64,000 nucleotides of DNA from Pantoea sp. SOD02 (GTDB lineage Bacteria > Pseudomonadota > Gammaproteobacteria > Enterobacterales > Enterobacteriaceae), in the NCBI RefSeq assembly GCF_024707505.1, contig NZ_CP102605.1, positions 558,001 to 622,000 on the forward strand, written 5' to 3'. The notes beneath the pieces were generated by a model, which was given only the letters and a program-made list of their open reading frames with translations, made no database searches and was not told where the DNA came from. Each line of letters opens with the position of its first letter. The first letter of the stretch is position 1. This document shows, in pieces, positions 45,845 through 57,720 of the stretch. Both the position numbers and the translations under genes were made by a program.

Positions 45845-47875
45845 TTAAACGTCCGGGAACGTCATATTGCTGCCCGGCGCTTCACGATGCAGATGGATAA
45901 AGTTCAGGTGGCGTTCGTACTGATCGAGAATATCGATAATCACCTGCTCTTTGTTGTAGTCCATCAAATCGTTGCCCTGGCTGCCTTCCAGCAGGAAGGT
46001 TTCCAGACGGTAATAGGTCGATTTACCGCTGCGAGCGCGATAGGTAAAGCCCGGAACCGAATACTGCTGCGGCCAGATTTGATAAACGAAATCCTGCTCT
46101 TCGCCCAGCAACACGCGCAGATCAAGGTGGCCCAGCGGCTGCCCCTCTTCTGGCTCGGCTCGCTCCAGCGAGATACGTCCACCGCGCAGCTCCAGCTCTT
46201 TCGCCACATCCTGCATCGCCGGGAACAGCACCTCTTCCATCATCTTCTGCGTGTAGCGCGTGCCCGGATAGTTCATCAGGCGTGACAGGCGTTTTTTCCA
46301 GCTCAGGCGATCGTTACTGGCCGGAATGTACGGCGCAGTGTCGCGGCTGGCGCTGGCGCGGCGGTGATCTTCCACCTTCAGCGATTTATACAGCCCGGCC
46401 ATCACAAAGAAGATCACAAAGCTAAACGGTAAGCCCATGATCACCGTGGCGTTCTGCAAGGCAGAGATCCCGTTGGTCATCAGCATACCCATCGTCAGCA
46501 CACCAATCGCAATTGACCAGAAGATACGCAGCCAGTTTGGTGCATCGCTGTTGATGTCTTTCAGCTTCGAGGTGAAGTTACCCAGCACCAGCGAACCAGA
46601 ATCCGCCGACGTCACGTAGAACAGCATACCGGTGATGGTGGCTACCGAAGCACTGAATTTAAACGCCGGATACTGCGCCAGCAGGCTGTAGAAGCCGCGT
46701 TCGGCATGCGCCATCACTTCCTGGGCAAAGCCCGCGTCGCCGTGAATGATTTCATACAGCGCCGCGTTACCAAACACCGACAACCACAGCAGCGTAAAGG
46801 TGAACGGGATAATCAGCGTACCCAACACGAACTCACGAATGGTGCGACCACGCGAAATACGTGCGAGGAACAAGCCGACAAACGGTGACCAGGCAACCCA
46901 CCACGCCCAGAAGAACAGCGTCCAGCTATTCATCCACTCGCGCGGCTGGTCGAAGGCAAAGGTGTTAAGCGTCATACCCATAAAGCGATTGACGTAGTCA
47001 CCGACGTTCAGCACCAGCGCGTTGAGCAGGAAATCGGTTTTGCCCATAAACAGCACGAACAGAATCAAGCCCAGCGCCAGCGCGACGTTCAGCTCAGAGA
47101 GAATACGGATGCCTTTGTCCACGCCGGAGGTCACTGAAATGGTGGCGATGATCACCGACAGCACAATCAGCGCCGCCTGCGCCGTGAAACCTTCCGGCAC
47201 ATCAAACAGCACGTTGAGGCCGTAATTCAGTTGCACCACACCAATCCCTAAGGTGGTGGCGATACCAAAGATGGTGCCGATCACGGCAGCAATATCCACC
47301 GTGTGACCAATCGGGCCATTAATGCGTTTGCCGAAAATCGGATAGAGCGCGGAGCGGATGGTGAGCGGCAGGTTGTAGCGATAGCTGAAGTAACCGAGCG
47401 CGATACCCATCAATGCGTACATCGACCAGCCGGTGACGCCGTAGTGGAACAGCGTCCACACCATCGCCTGACGCGCGGCTTCCATGGTCTGCCCTGCACC
47501 TTCTGGCGGCTGCATATATTGCGTTACCGGTTCGGCAACCGAGAAGAACATCAGGTCAATACCGATACCGGCGGCAAACAGCATCGCCGACCAGCTCAGT
47601 AAACTGAACTCGGGTTTAGATTGCTCCGGCCCGAGTTTGATCGCGCCGTAGCGAGAACACGCCATATAGATGACGAACACGATGTACAGCGTGGCAGCGA
47701 GCATGTAGTACCAGCCAAACGTGGACGTGACCCAATTGACGGCGGTCAGAAGCCAGCTGGCAGCGAGTTCGCTGTAAAAAATCGTGACAAGTGAAAATGT
47801 CAGAATCAGTCCGGCTGAGGTGTAAAACACCACAGGATTGATTCTGTCTTTTTCACTGGCAGGTGGATTAATCAT
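45845..47875 (-). CDS. betT: BCCT-family choline transporter
   Basis: A 676-residue secondary transporter. Twelve hydrophobic segments cover about residues 15-500, with the BCCT signature region [24 protein letters not shown] and GRTIREFV. A cytoplasmic tail of some 170 residues ([21 protein letters not shown]..., [19 protein letters not shown]) is the long osmosensing form of BetT. It brings in choline for the Bet enzymes, driven by the proton gradient. AGAGGT precedes the ATG. Divergent from betI. Confidence 0.96.
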   Translation of the reverse strand: MINPPASEKDRINPVVFYTSAGLILTFSLVTIFYSELAASWLLTAVNWVTSTFGWYYMLAATLYIVFVIYMACSRYGAIKLGPEQSKPEFSLLSWSAMLFAAGIGIDLMFFSVAEPVTQYMQPPEGAGQTMEAARQAMVWTLFHYGVTGWSMYALMGIALGYFSYRYNLPLTIRSALYPIFGKRINGPIGHTVDIAAVIGTIFGIATTLGIGVVQLNYGLNVLFDVPEGFTAQAALIVLSVIIATISVTSGVDKGIRILSELNVALALGLILFVLFMGKTDFLLNALVLNVGDYVNRFMGMTLNTFAFDQPREWMNSWTLFFWAWWVAWSPFVGLFLARISRGRTIREFVLGTLIIPFTFTLLWLSVFGNAALYEIIHGDAGFAQEVMAHAERGFYSLLAQYPAFKFSASVATITGMLFYVTSADSGSLVLGNFTSKLKDINSDAPNWLRIFWSIAIGVLTMGMLMTNGISALQNATVIMGLPFSFVIFFVMAGLYKSLKVEDHRRASASRDTAPYIPASNDRLSWKKRLSRLMNYPGTRYTQKMMEEVLFPAMQDVAKELELRGGRISLERAEPEEGQPLGHLDLRVLLGEEQDFVYQIWPQQYSVPGFTYRARSGKSTYYRLETFLLEGSQGNDLMDYNKEQVIIDILDQYERHLNFIHLHREAPGSNMTFPDV

Positions 47876-47925
47876 CGATTACCTCTGGTTAATTTCCTGT
47901 AGTACGTGCCAAAAAAGCTCAATCA

Positions 47926-47949
47926 GGTCGCCATTAATGGCGTCCCAAC
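47926..47949. repeat. Short palindromic intergenic repeat, degenerate copy 10
   Basis: GGTCGCCATTAATGGCGTCC then CAAC, with two changes from the others, in the betT-betI control region. Confidence 0.8.
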
Positions 47950-48068
47950 GAGGGAAAGTGCGGTTTTCATGGGGTGCGCGTGAGTACGCACCTGCTGAGT
48001 TCCCTTCAACTTACCGCTTCGTTTTTGTAACAATCCAAGCACAGCATCCTAACAAATTTCTTTTTTAT

Positions 48069-48082
48069 ATTGAACGTGCAAT
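48069..48082. promoter_or_regulatory. Candidate BetI operator
   Basis: Near-palindrome ATTGAACGTGCAAT (12 of 14 bases symmetric) 50 bp before the betI ATG in the divergent bet control region. It resembles the dyad bound by E. coli BetI as I remember it. Confidence 0.55.
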
Positions 48083-48131
48083 CAAAAAAAGTTTTAATAG
48101 TGTCCTTACATTGCGGTGGAGCTGGAGTGTT

Positions 48132-48725
48132 ATGCCAAAGGTGGGAATGCAGCCGATACGTCGTCGGCAACTGATTGATGCGACCCTGAGCACCATTAAC
48201 GAAGTCGGGATCAACGACGCCACCATTGCGCAGATTGCGCGACGTGCTGGTGTATCGACAGGCATCATCAGCCACTACTTCAAAGACAAGAACGGTCTGC
48301 TGGAAGCCACGATGCGTGACGTAACACGTCAGCTGCGTGATGCGGTAGCAGCAAGGTTAAAACCGCTGGCCGACGCCAGCACCGAAGCGCGCCTGCTGGC
48401 GATTGTGGAAGGCAACTTTGATGATTCGCAGGTGCACAGCGCCGCGATGAAAGCCTGGCTGGATTTCTGGGCCAGCAGCATGCATCAGCCACAGTTGGGC
48501 CGCTTAGAACGCGTAAGCAGCCGTCGTCTGTTTTCCACGCTGGCAGCCGAGTTTCGTCGCGTTATTCCGCGCGAAAAGGCGCGCCTGGCGGCACATGGCC
48601 TCGCCTCGCTGATTGATGGCCTGTGGCTGCGCGCGGCGCTCAGTGGCAAACCGTTCGATTTGGCTATTGCCAGACAGCTCACCACCCAATTCATTCGTCA
48701 GCAATTGGCTGACCAGAATCACTGA
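48132..48725 (+). CDS. betI: Choline-responsive TetR-family repressor BetI
   Basis: A 197-residue TetR protein beginning [20 protein letters not shown], the exact BetI type of start, at the ATG 48132 with GGAG upstream; the frame is open further back but that part is intergenic. The HTH is [20 protein letters not shown]. It represses betT and betIBA until choline is present. betB begins 13 bp downstream. Its start and context match E. coli. Confidence 0.96.
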   Translation: MPKVGMQPIRRRQLIDATLSTINEVGINDATIAQIARRAGVSTGIISHYFKDKNGLLEATMRDVTRQLRDAVAARLKPLADASTEARLLAIVEGNFDDSQVHSAAMKAWLDFWASSMHQPQLGRLERVSSRRLFSTLAAEFRRVIPREKARLAAHGLASLIDGLWLRAALSGKPFDLAIARQLTTQFIRQQLADQNH

Positions 48726-48738
48726 GGAAGGAGAAATC

Positions 48739-50211
48739 ATGTCCCGATTCACCGAGCAACACCTTTATATTGATGGCGCATTGGTTCCCGCTGCGGCAGG
48801 TAACACATTCCAGACCATCAATCCGGCAAACGGCGAAGTGTTGGCCGACGTGCATGAAGCCGATCGCGCAGACGTTGATCGCGCCGTTGCCGCAGCGAAA
48901 AAAGGCCAGAAAGTCTGGGCGGCGATGACCGCCATGGAACGTTCGCGCATCCTGCGTCGTGCGGTCGATATTCTGCGTGAGCGCAATGATGAACTGGCCG
49001 CGCTGGAAACCCTCGACACCGGCAAACCGCTGAGCGAAACCCAATATGTGGATATTGTGACCGGTGCCGACGTGCTGGAGTACTACGCGGGCTTGATTCC
49101 TTCGTTGGAAGGCCAGCAAATCCCGCTGCGCGATACCTCTTTCGTGTATACCCGCTGCGAACCGCTGGGCGTGGTGGCCGGTATCGGCGCGTGGAACTAT
49201 CCGATTCAGATCGCTTTGTGGAAATCTGCACCTGCGCTGGCCGCCGGTAACGCGATGATCTTCAAACCGAGCGAAGTCACGCCGCTCACCGCGCTGAAAC
49301 TGGCAGAAATCTACACCGAAGCGGGCGTGCCGAATGGTGTGTTCAACGTGTTGAACGGTCGCGGCGCGGTCACCGGCCAGCTACTCACCGATCATCCGGG
49401 CATCGATAAAGTCTCCTTCACCGGCGGCGTCGCCAGCGGTAAGAAAGTGATGGCGAATGCGGCCGGTTCCACGCTGAAAGACGTCACCATGGAGTTGGGC
49501 GGCAAATCACCGCTGATTATCTTCGATGACGCCGATCTCGACCTCGCCGCTGATATCGCCATGATGGCGAATTTCTACAGCTCGGGTCAGGTTTGCACCA
49601 ACGGCACGCGCGTGTTTATCCCGGCTACGTTGCAAGCGGCGTTTGAAGCGAAAATCGCCGAGCGCGTGGCGCGCATCAAGGCGGGCGATCTCAACCATCC
49701 TGATACCAACTTCGGTCCGCTGGTCAGCTTCGCACATCGCGACAACGTGATGCGCTTCATTGAATCCGGCATCAGCGAAGGTGCGCGTCTACTGTGTGGC
49801 GGTAAACGCCTGAGTGGCGCAGCTTTCGATAACGGCGCATGGGTAGAGCCGACTGTATTCACCGACTGCCGTGATGAGATGACCATTGTGCGCGAAGAGA
49901 TCTTCGGACCGGTAATGTCGATTCTGAGCTACGAAAGCGAAGAAGAAGTGGTTCGCCGCGCCAACGCCACCGAATTTGGCCTGGCTGCCGGTGTAGTAAC
50001 CCAGGATCTCAACCGCGCGCACCGCGTGATTCACCAGATTGAAGCGGGTATCTGCTGGATCAATACCTGGGGCGAATCTGACGCCGCGATGCCTGTCGGC
50101 GGTTACAAACATTCGGGTGTCGGCCGCGAAAATGGCCTGATGACGCTGCAAAACTACACGCAGGTGAAATCTGTGCAGCTCGAAATGACCCGTTTTCAGT
50201 CCGTATTTTAA
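48739..50211 (+). CDS. betB: Betaine aldehyde dehydrogenase
   Basis: A 490-residue aldehyde dehydrogenase. The start at 48739 has GGAAGGAG 8 bp upstream. Motifs are the coenzyme segment [30 protein letters not shown], the general-base Glu in MELGGKSPL, the catalytic Cys in [13 protein letters not shown], and [11 protein letters not shown]. It oxidises betaine aldehyde to glycine betaine with NAD(P), the last step of osmoprotectant synthesis. Confidence 0.97.
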   Translation: MSRFTEQHLYIDGALVPAAAGNTFQTINPANGEVLADVHEADRADVDRAVAAAKKGQKVWAAMTAMERSRILRRAVDILRERNDELAALETLDTGKPLSETQYVDIVTGADVLEYYAGLIPSLEGQQIPLRDTSFVYTRCEPLGVVAGIGAWNYPIQIALWKSAPALAAGNAMIFKPSEVTPLTALKLAEIYTEAGVPNGVFNVLNGRGAVTGQLLTDHPGIDKVSFTGGVASGKKVMANAAGSTLKDVTMELGGKSPLIIFDDADLDLAADIAMMANFYSSGQVCTNGTRVFIPATLQAAFEAKIAERVARIKAGDLNHPDTNFGPLVSFAHRDNVMRFIESGISEGARLLCGGKRLSGAAFDNGAWVEPTVFTDCRDEMTIVREEIFGPVMSILSYESEEEVVRRANATEFGLAAGVVTQDLNRAHRVIHQIEAGICWINTWGESDAAMPVGGYKHSGVGRENGLMTLQNYTQVKSVQLEMTRFQSVF

Positions 50212-50239
50212 TTTTGGCTTTTAACCTGAGGAACGACTA

Positions 50240-51919
50240 ATGGAATTTGATTACATCATTATCGGAGCCGGATCCGCAGGGAACGTTTTGGCAACAAGAC
50301 TGACCGAAGATAGCAGCGTCAATGTGCTGCTTTTAGAAGCGGGCGGCCCAGATTACCGCTTCGACTTCCGCACGCAGATGCCTGCGGCGCTGGCTTTCCC
50401 ACTGCAGGGCAAACGCTACAACTGGGCGTACGAAACCGAACCAGAGCCGTATATGAACAATCGCCGCATGGAGTGCGGACGCGGTAAAGGTTTGGGCGGA
50501 TCGTCGCTGATCAACGGCATGTGCTACATCCGTGGTAACGCGATGGATCTCGATAACTGGGCCAATGAACCTGGTCTGGAAAACTGGAGCTACCTGAACT
50601 GCCTGCCCTACTATCGTAAATCTGAAACGCGCGATATTGGTGCCAACGATTATCACGGCGGCGAAGGTCCAGTGAGCATCACCACCTGTAAACCTGGCAA
50701 CAATCCGCTGTTCGCCGCGATGATTGAAGCCGGCGTGCAGGCGGGTTATCCGCGCACTGATGACCTGAACGGCTATCAGCAGGAAGGCTTCGGGCCAATG
50801 GATCGCTTTGTGACGCCGAAAGGTCGCCGCTCCAGCACCGCGCGCGGTTATCTCGATACCGCTAAGACGCGTCCGAACCTGAAAATCGTCACCCATGCGA
50901 CCACTGACCGCATTCTGTTTGAAGGTAAACGCGCGGTTGGCGTGCAGTATCTGCTGGGTTCCAGCAACACCTCGCATCAGGCGCATGCGCGTCGCGAAGT
51001 GCTGCTGTGCGCCGGTGCCATCGCCTCGCCGCAGATTCTGCAACGCTCCGGTGTCGGTTCCGCTGAACTGCTGAAACAGTTTGATATCCCGCTGGTGCAT
51101 GATTTACCGGGCGTAGGCGAGAACTTGCAGGATCACCTCGAAATGTACCTGCAATATGAGTGCAAAGAGCCGGTATCGCTCTATCCGGCATTAAAGTGGT
51201 GGAACCAGCCGAAAATTGGTGCTGAGTGGCTGTTTAACGGCACCGGCGTCGGCGCCAGCAACCACTTTGAAGGCGGTGGTTTTATTCGCAGCCGTGAAGA
51301 GTTCAGCTGGCCGAATATTCAGTATCACTTCCTGCCGGTAGCGATTAACTATAACGGCTCGAACGCGGTGGAAGCGCACGGTTTCCAGTGTCACGTTGGT
51401 TCGATGCGCTCACCGAGCCGCGGCCATGTGCGTCTGAAATCACGCGATCCGCGCCGCCATCCGGCGATTCTGTTCAACTACATGTCACACGAGCAGGATT
51501 GGCAAGAGTTCCGCGATGCGATTCGTATCACGCGCCAAATCATTAACCAGCCGGCGCTGGATAAATATCGCGGCAAAGAAATCAGCCCAGGCCTGGATTG
51601 CCAGACCGATGAGCAGTTGGATGAGTTTGTGCGCAATCATGGCGAAACGGCTTATCACCCGTGCGGCACCTGTAAAATGGGTACTGACGAGATGTCGGTA
51701 GTTGATGGCGAAGGCCGCGTGCATGGCGTCGAAGCCCTGCGCGTGGTGGATGCCTCGATTATGCCGTTGATCATCACCGGTAACCTCAATGCCACTACCA
51801 TCATGATCGGCGAGAAAATCGCAGACAACATTCGTGGCCGCCAGCCGCTGCCGCGCAGCGAAGCGGATTACTTTGTTGCCGGTGATAAACCGGTGCGCGC
51901 TGAACCGATGCGTGGGTGA
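50240..51919 (+). CDS. betA: Choline dehydrogenase
   Basis: A 559-residue GMC flavoprotein. The FAD fold is [38 protein letters not shown] is the GMC signature 1 and [13 protein letters not shown] signature 2. The C-terminal catalytic region has [10 protein letters not shown] and [15 protein letters not shown]. It oxidises choline to betaine aldehyde at the membrane, passing electrons to the respiratory chain. A CTGAGGA ribosome site lies before the ATG, 28 bp after betB. Confidence 0.97.
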   Translation: MEFDYIIIGAGSAGNVLATRLTEDSSVNVLLLEAGGPDYRFDFRTQMPAALAFPLQGKRYNWAYETEPEPYMNNRRMECGRGKGLGGSSLINGMCYIRGNAMDLDNWANEPGLENWSYLNCLPYYRKSETRDIGANDYHGGEGPVSITTCKPGNNPLFAAMIEAGVQAGYPRTDDLNGYQQEGFGPMDRFVTPKGRRSSTARGYLDTAKTRPNLKIVTHATTDRILFEGKRAVGVQYLLGSSNTSHQAHARREVLLCAGAIASPQILQRSGVGSAELLKQFDIPLVHDLPGVGENLQDHLEMYLQYECKEPVSLYPALKWWNQPKIGAEWLFNGTGVGASNHFEGGGFIRSREEFSWPNIQYHFLPVAINYNGSNAVEAHGFQCHVGSMRSPSRGHVRLKSRDPRRHPAILFNYMSHEQDWQEFRDAIRITRQIINQPALDKYRGKEISPGLDCQTDEQLDEFVRNHGETAYHPCGTCKMGTDEMSVVDGEGRVHGVEALRVVDASIMPLIITGNLNATTIMIGEKIADNIRGRQPLPRSEADYFVAGDKPVRAEPMRG

Positions 51920-51931
51920 GATTGATTTAGG

Positions 51932-51953
51932 GGCGACGTTCGTCGCCTTTTTC
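51932..51953 (+). terminator. Terminator of betIBA
   Basis: Seven-bp stem GGCGACG / CGTCGCC with a TT loop followed by TTTTTC, 13 bp after the betA stop. Confidence 0.9.
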
Positions 51954-52173
51954 TTTTGTCGCAAATTCAAGCTGCAACTCGCGTCTTAATCATTGGACAA
52001 ACTGAACTCCGCACAATGGTTACATGTTACTATTAATAATCAACTAAAAGTATGTTGTAACTATAAACCTTAATTCTCGCCTCGTCGCATTTGGTAATAC
52101 AAAGCAACGCCCTCTTCATCTTCTCTACTGATTTATCTGCTTCAATAAGCCTCTAATTTCATGAGGATTCGCC

Positions 52174-53076
52174 ATGAACCGCCGCCACTTTTTATCGTAT
52201 CTGACACTTTCCACGCTGGCCTTTCGCAGCGGGCTAACCTTTGCTGCACCAGCGATCGTAACCACCCAAGTCCTGCCGCTGTGGCCTGATTTACCGCCGG
52301 GCGGCGGCGGTCCTGCTGGCGATCTGATGATTTCAGCCAAAGGCGCTCAGCGCAATATCGTGCGCCCGACGCTTACAGTAATGACGCCGCCCTCGCCCAA
52401 TGGCCGAGCGGTATTGATCGCCGCCGGTGGAGGTTATACGCGCATTGAAATGGGCAAAGAAGCCTGGCCCGCCGCAGCCTGGTTGACGGCGCGCGGATAT
52501 ACCGCTTATGTGCTGAGCTATCGTTTGCCGCATGAAGGCTGGAAAGATGGCGCGATGGTTTCACTGCAGGATGCACAGCGCGCGCTGCGCGTAGTGCGGC
52601 AGCGTGAACCGCATGTCAGCGTGCTGGGATTTTCCGCCGGTGGGCATCTGCTTGGAATGGCGATCACGCGCGCGGATTTCCACTCGTATATGGCCACCGA
52701 TACACTGGATAACCTGCCCGCCACGGCCGATCGCGCTGCGCTGATCTATCCCATCATCACGCTGGAGCCGCCTTACACCCACACCTCAACCCACAAAATT
52801 TTGGTGGGCAAAAACGCGCCTGCCAGCGAGGACGCCGCATGGTCGGTGCAGGAGTTTGTTAATCCGCAATCGCCGCCTTTCTTTCTGGTGCAGGCAGAGG
52901 ATGATCCGATTTCCGATCCGCATAACACGCTGATTATGGCTGACGCCTGTAAGCGCCAGCACGTGCCCGTGGAGATGCATCGCTACAGCAGTGGCGGACA
53001 TGGATTTGGTATGGGCAGGCCCGGCACGCCCACCATGGCGTGGCCGGAGCATTATGAAAGGTGGCTAAAGAGTTAA
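52174..53076 (+). CDS. Exported alpha/beta hydrolase (esterase/acetyl-esterase type) with Tat-like signal
   Basis: A 300-residue alpha/beta hydrolase. The N-terminus [17 protein letters not shown] carries an RRxFL twin-arginine motif and ends at FAAP, so export as a folded protein is likely. The oxyanion motif reads AAGGGY in place of HGGG, the nucleophile elbow LGFSAGGHL holds the Ser, and the acid/base are in [12 protein letters not shown] and SGGHGFGM. The family includes xylan and other carbohydrate esterases (BD-FAE/Axe). It ends within 4 bp of the convergent cysteine hydrolase. Substrate unknown. Confidence 0.87.
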   Translation: MNRRHFLSYLTLSTLAFRSGLTFAAPAIVTTQVLPLWPDLPPGGGGPAGDLMISAKGAQRNIVRPTLTVMTPPSPNGRAVLIAAGGGYTRIEMGKEAWPAAAWLTARGYTAYVLSYRLPHEGWKDGAMVSLQDAQRALRVVRQREPHVSVLGFSAGGHLLGMAITRADFHSYMATDTLDNLPATADRAALIYPIITLEPPYTHTSTHKILVGKNAPASEDAAWSVQEFVNPQSPPFFLVQAEDDPISDPHNTLIMADACKRQHVPVEMHRYSSGGHGFGMGRPGTPTMAWPEHYERWLKS

Positions 53077-53780
53077 CCGACTTCAGCCGTTTGCTCGCTG
53101 GCCAACCCCGCCAGCAAGGTCTGCGAACTGGCTACTGCACCAAAAATCCCGCCTTGCATATGGATCATGCTGAGCGCCGCTTCGTGGTGTTTCAGCTCGG
53201 TCGCCGCACAGCAATCTGACAACACTAAACACTCGAAGCCGCGATCGTTGGCTTCGCGCAGTGTGGTATGAACGCAGACATCGGTGGTGATGCCGCTGAT
53301 GATCAGATTCCGAATGCCACGGCTGCGCAGAATCAGTTCGAGATCGGTGGCATAAAAGGAACCTTTGCCCGGTTTATCGATGATGACTTCACCCGGCAGC
53401 GGCGCCAGTTCCGGGATAATCTCCCAGCCCGGTTCACCGCGTACCAGAATGCGCCCGCACGGACCGGGCGCGCCGATTTCTGCCTGCATGCGCTTCGACC
53501 GCCAGCGCTTATTCGCAGGCAAATCACTTAAATCCGGCCGATGCCCTTCGCGTGTATGGATGATCGGGAAGCCCAATTCGCGCATCGTTGCCAGCACCTG
53601 CTGCAGCGGCTTAATCGGCGCGCGCGTTAAAGCAATGTCATAGCCCATGCTATCAACGTAACCGCCCTTGCCGCAGAAATCGGTTTGCATATCGATCACG
53701 ATCAGCGCGGTATCCTGCGGGCTGCAGCGGCCGTCATACGGCCACGAGTAAGGGGTTGAATCAATGGCGTAATCAGGCAT
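53073..53780 (-). CDS. Cysteine hydrolase of the isochorismatase superfamily, biuret amidohydrolase-like
   Basis: A 235-residue cysteine hydrolase. Catalytic triad: Asp in [19 protein letters not shown], Lys in [16 protein letters not shown] and Cys in [18 protein letters not shown]. From memory this is very close to rhizobial BiuH along its length, including [19 protein letters not shown] and [14 protein letters not shown]. BiuH splits biuret to allophanate and ammonia. RutB-type ureidoacrylate hydrolases are more distant. It overlaps the permease stop by 8 bp and is the last gene of an amidase-permease-hydrolase operon, so the cluster should supply nitrogen from an amide such as biuret. Confidence 0.88.
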   Translation of the reverse strand: MPDYAIDSTPYSWPYDGRCSPQDTALIVIDMQTDFCGKGGYVDSMGYDIALTRAPIKPLQQVLATMRELGFPIIHTREGHRPDLSDLPANKRWRSKRMQAEIGAPGPCGRILVRGEPGWEIIPELAPLPGEVIIDKPGKGSFYATDLELILRSRGIRNLIISGITTDVCVHTTLREANDRGFECLVLSDCCAATELKHHEAALSMIHMQGGIFGAVASSQTLLAGLASEQTAEVG

Positions 53781-55083
53781 TTTTTTCCTCCATCACATTT
53801 ACCGTACTTTCACGTTTCAGTTTCACAATCAGTGTATAGCTGGCAGCCGCAGTGACTAAGCCAATCACCGCTTCACCAAACTGCGGGAAGGCAATATGCG
53901 CAATCACCGCACACAAGCTGCCGATCGCCCAGGCGGCAAAGGCGCTGCCGCGCATGCGGCGCAATTTGCGCTGCTCGCTGATTTTCGCCATGAAGATCAA
54001 ATCGACAATCATCACTGCGCCAAACGGCGGCACCACGATGCCGAGCAAGCTCAGCCATTCGAGGAAATAGGACCACACGCCAGCCAGCGCCAGCGCACCG
54101 CCGATCACACCGAGGATTACCGTCCATAAGCGCATTTTGCTGCTGAACAGATGGCTAAAGCCGACCGCCCCGTTATACAGGCAGTGCGTACACACCGATC
54201 CGAGATTGATAAACACAAACAGGAAGGCAATCACCGAGAGCAGCATGCCGTGACCCATTAGCATTGGCAGGAAGTTGCCGCCGTTGCTCGCCGGATCGAC
54301 AGCCGCGCCTACCGCCACAATCACCACGCCAAACAAATAAGAGATAACATTCGCCACCGGGAACGCGGAGAATGCGGCAATCACTGCCGATTTACCGTCT
54401 TTTGACCAGCGGGTGAAATCTGCCGTCATGGTGCCGGAATCGGCGAAACCGGCCACCACCATGGTGACTGCGGTGCCCATGCTCATCGCGCCCACCGCGC
54501 TGCTGCTGCCGGTAAACTGCGTGATGGTGCTGAAATCGTGATCCTTAGCAATCAGCCACAGCGCCACCAATCCCAACACCACAAACAGCGGTGCCGCGAT
54601 CATGCCGAGCACTGACAACGCGCGCACGCCGAGGAAAGTGATGGCGGTATACAGCACCATGGCAAACGCCGTCACCGCCAGCGCGTTCCAGCCAAAGGTT
54701 TGATTGATCACCGTACCAGTTAAGCCGGTCTGGAAGGCGTACCAGCCAATCACCACAGTAGAAAGGAAGCCCGAAACCAAAATGTAGCCTTTGGTACCGA
54801 AGGTGCGTTTCGCCTGCAGCGCGAAGTTCATACCTGTATTACCGGCGAACCAGCTCAGCGCGCCGACATAGGCAAACAGCACCAGATTGCCCAGCAGGAT
54901 GGCGATCAGCGCCGGCCAGAAGCCGAGATGCCAGGTAATGATGCCGCCAAACAGCGCATTGGTGAGGATCATCGGGAAACCAAACCACACTGCCGAAACC
55001 GAACCGGTCGAGTGGCGATGGCTGAGCGGAACCGGTTCGTGCTCGAACTCCTGCTCTAAAGCAGGTGAATTTTTGTTAGTCAT
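53773..55083 (-). CDS. NCS1-family nucleobase/amide permease, CodB-like
   Basis: About 436 residues from the ATG at 55083 ([13 protein letters not shown]). The frame is open much further upstream but that part lies in the amidase gene on another frame. It has about 12 hydrophobic segments and the NCS1 features [31 protein letters not shown] and [18 protein letters not shown]. CodB-type proteins import cytosine, allantoin, hydantoin and related ring amides. Between two amide hydrolases with 8-bp overlaps on each side, it probably imports their substrate. Confidence 0.92.
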   Translation of the reverse strand: MTNKNSPALEQEFEHEPVPLSHRHSTGSVSAVWFGFPMILTNALFGGIITWHLGFWPALIAILLGNLVLFAYVGALSWFAGNTGMNFALQAKRTFGTKGYILVSGFLSTVVIGWYAFQTGLTGTVINQTFGWNALAVTAFAMVLYTAITFLGVRALSVLGMIAAPLFVVLGLVALWLIAKDHDFSTITQFTGSSSAVGAMSMGTAVTMVVAGFADSGTMTADFTRWSKDGKSAVIAAFSAFPVANVISYLFGVVIVAVGAAVDPASNGGNFLPMLMGHGMLLSVIAFLFVFINLGSVCTHCLYNGAVGFSHLFSSKMRLWTVILGVIGGALALAGVWSYFLEWLSLLGIVVPPFGAVMIVDLIFMAKISEQRKLRRMRGSAFAAWAIGSLCAVIAHIAFPQFGEAVIGLVTAAASYTLIVKLKRESTVNVMEEKNA

Positions 55084-56524
55084 GGGCAACTCCGAATGAA
55101 ACAGGTGTGATGTGATTCCAGGGTTGTATGCGCTCGAATGCGGCAGACGCCGCCAGCACCAGGCCATCGTCCAGATGACGACCCACGATTTGCATGCCAA
55201 TCGGCAATCCGCTGGCGGTAAAGCCAGCGGGAACAGACGCCGCCGGTTGGCCGGTAAAATTGAACGGGAAGCAGAATGAGAGCCAGTGATCGCTACGCAC
55301 CATGCGGCCATCGATGATCTCGGGTCCCTGCATGTTGAGCGGGAACGGCGGCACCGCCAGCGTCGGCGACAGCAACAGATCGTAGTGCTGCATAAAGCGC
55401 CACATCTGGTTGCACAGCTTTTTGCGCGTGGTGTTGGCGTCGGTAAAGGTTTCAGCGCGCCAGTCACGTTGCAGCATGGCGCTGAGATGCGGTGACATAC
55501 GTGAACCGAGTTCAGCCTGCATGTGACGCATGCCGGAAAGATCGCTCTCAAAGGCCACCAGCGCGGCAAAAGTGGCACCTTCATCGGCGATGCCGGGATC
55601 GACTTCATCCAGCTCGGCGCCGAGTTCACGGGCTAAACGGCGTGCGGCCTGTGTGACAACGTCACGCACTTCAGGATCGACGGCGATGTAACCGAAATCC
55701 GCGCTGAAGGCGATGCGCAGACCGCTCAGCGGCTTATTCAGCGCGGCCAGCCAATCTACGTCATTACAGGGAATCGAGTGGCGATCGCGCATATCGGGCC
55801 CCGCCATCACCGACATCATCAATGCGCTGTCGCGCACCGAGCGCGTCATCGGGCCGATATGCTCCAGCGATTCCCAGCTGGAAACGCCGGGATAACGCTC
55901 GTCGCGACAGCCCGGCCACAAAGGTACGCGCCCCATCGACGCTTTCAGGCCAAACACGCCGCAGTGCGCAGCAGGAATGCGCACCGAACCGCCGCCGTCG
56001 CTGCCTAAGGCAATCGGACACAAACGCGCTGCAAGTGCCGCACCGGAACCGGCGCTGGATCCGCCCGGCGTTTTGCTGAGATCCCACGGATTGCGCGGTG
56101 ATGGAAACAGCGGATTATGCCCGACGCCGCTGTAACCAAATTCCGGCGCGGTGGTTTTCCCCAGCAGCACCGCATCAGCGGCCAGCAGGCGTTCAACCGT
56201 GATGTCATCCTCATCCGGGACAAAATCGGCGTAGGCATGCGATCCCGAAGTGGTTTTCACGCCTGCGGTGCAAATCAGGTCTTTTACCGCCAGCGGTACA
56301 CCTGCCAGCGCACCTAGCGTTTCGCCGCGCGCGCGTTTCGCATCAACGGCGGCCGCCTGCTGCAGCGCCAGTTGTGGCGTGGCGGTACAAAACGACTGAA
56401 TCTGCGGCTCGCGCTGCTCCATGCGATCGATTGCGGCTTGCGTCACTTCCTGCGCCGAAACGTCGCCGCTACGGATTAATGCCGCCAGGGTGGTGGCATC
56501 TTCATCCAACAGTGCATCAAACAT
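55076..56524 (-). CDS. Amidase signature family hydrolase
   Basis: A 482-residue amidase with the Ser-Ser-Lys triad: Lys in GVPLAVKDLICTAG, the cis-Ser in TPGGSSAGSGAALAA and the nucleophile Ser in GSDGGGSVRIPAAHCG. The length fits GatA/AtzE-type amidases and lacks the extra C-terminal domain of full allophanate hydrolase. Together with the biuret-hydrolase-like protein it could finish breakdown of an N-carbamoyl or ureido compound. First gene of the operon. It was not assigned to an exact substrate. Confidence 0.92.
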   Translation of the reverse strand: MFDALLDEDATTLAALIRSGDVSAQEVTQAAIDRMEQREPQIQSFCTATPQLALQQAAAVDAKRARGETLGALAGVPLAVKDLICTAGVKTTSGSHAYADFVPDEDDITVERLLAADAVLLGKTTAPEFGYSGVGHNPLFPSPRNPWDLSKTPGGSSAGSGAALAARLCPIALGSDGGGSVRIPAAHCGVFGLKASMGRVPLWPGCRDERYPGVSSWESLEHIGPMTRSVRDSALMMSVMAGPDMRDRHSIPCNDVDWLAALNKPLSGLRIAFSADFGYIAVDPEVRDVVTQAARRLARELGAELDEVDPGIADEGATFAALVAFESDLSGMRHMQAELGSRMSPHLSAMLQRDWRAETFTDANTTRKKLCNQMWRFMQHYDLLLSPTLAVPPFPLNMQGPEIIDGRMVRSDHWLSFCFPFNFTGQPAASVPAGFTASGLPIGMQIVGRHLDDGLVLAASAAFERIQPWNHITPVSFGVAHD

Positions 56525-56685
56525 GCGAATACTCCCGATTTATGACTTATCGGAAACGTTGCAGTTTGCGTGCCAGAAAACGCCAAAAATGAGATTACTG
56601 TCCGCCAGGCCAGATGGGATACGCTCTTGGATACAAGATCGAATACTTATGTTTCTTTACAATGCAGGCGTTGAGACCAGAAGCA

Positions 56686-56709
56686 CGAAAATGGCGCAGC
56701 CATGCGCCA
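56686..56709 (-). terminator. Probable terminator of the LysR gene at 56724
   Basis: TGGCGCA / TGCGCCA stem with a 4-base loop, followed on the minus strand by TTTTCG, 15 bp after the stop codon. Confidence 0.6.
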
Positions 56710-56723
56710 CAATGGAGAGCGGC

Positions 56724-57623
56724 TTAATCAGCCGTAGGGATTAAATCCACCAGAACCTGTTCGATCACTTCAACCACGCGTCTGACGCGCAGCGGGATAA
56801 AGCGCGCGTCGGGAAACACCGCGTAAAGAAATCGGTCTGGCAGACGATATTGCGGCAAAATGCGCTCCAGCGTTCCTGATTGCAACGCTTCGTGCACCAG
56901 CGGTAATTGCATGCCGCCGACGCCGATATTCGCCTGCAGCGCCTGCATTAATCCTTCGCTGCTGTTGGCACGAAACACGGTATTCACTGCCAGCGCCACG
57001 CTTTCCTGATGGGATATCAGGCGCAGCGGCGCCTCTTTATCGATGCCGCTGAAGCGGACAAGCGGATGCGCGGCCAACTCTGCCAGCGTGGTGATCGGCG
57101 TCGCACGTATCCGCTCAGGCGCAGCGAACAGCGGCGTTTCAATACGCGTCAGTAATCGCGCCGGAAACATTTCAGGCGGCGTTTCACTCAAGCGCAACGC
57201 GATATCCACGCCTTCACTCACCAGTTCAGCCACACGATCGTCGAGCGCGATGGTCAGATGCAGTTCAGGGTTCGCGCGTTGCAGCGCCAGCAAATGCGGC
57301 AAAAACCGCTGGCCTAATCCGCTGGGTAACTGGATATGCACGCTGCCATGCAACGCTTGCTGCGCCGGACGCAACTGGCTCTCCACTTCCTGCATGGCGG
57401 CAAGCAGCGGCTGCATCTGCTGTAAATAACGCTCGCCCTGCTCGGTTAATTTCATGGCGCGCGTGGTGCGGTGCAGCAACACGATGCCGAGCTCATCCTC
57501 CAGCGCGGCGATTTGCTGGCTCACGGCGGACTGTTTCATGCCGCACAGGCGTGCCGCCGCCGAAAACGATCCGGCTTGCGCCACGCGAATGAAGGTGTTG
57601 ATGGCGTTGAGTTTGTTATTCAT
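56724..57623 (-). CDS. LysR-type transcriptional regulator
   Basis: A 299-residue LysR protein of the common enterobacterial short type: LNAINTFIRVAQAGSFSAAA, MKQSAVSQQIAALEDELG, LLHRTTRAMKLTEQGERYL, then an effector domain (GSVHIQLPSGLGQRFLPHL). It is divergent from the reductase at 57721, separated by 97 bp, so that gene is its likely target. The same-strand amidase operon begins 200 bp downstream beyond a terminator, so a role there is less likely. Confidence 0.92.
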   Translation of the reverse strand: MNNKLNAINTFIRVAQAGSFSAAARLCGMKQSAVSQQIAALEDELGIVLLHRTTRAMKLTEQGERYLQQMQPLLAAMQEVESQLRPAQQALHGSVHIQLPSGLGQRFLPHLLALQRANPELHLTIALDDRVAELVSEGVDIALRLSETPPEMFPARLLTRIETPLFAAPERIRATPITTLAELAAHPLVRFSGIDKEAPLRLISHQESVALAVNTVFRANSSEGLMQALQANIGVGGMQLPLVHEALQSGTLERILPQYRLPDRFLYAVFPDARFIPLRVRRVVEVIEQVLVDLIPTAD

Positions 57624-57720
57624 TTAATTATTTTTCTGATAAGTGACATCTGAATTGTGGGATATCAGCAATAAAAATAATAGATAACACTGTGCCTGTC
57701 TTGTTATCAGGAGAATCATC

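Noticed and set aside
50333-51100. 255-codon frame antisense to betA
   Set aside because: Shadow of a highly conserved GMC enzyme.
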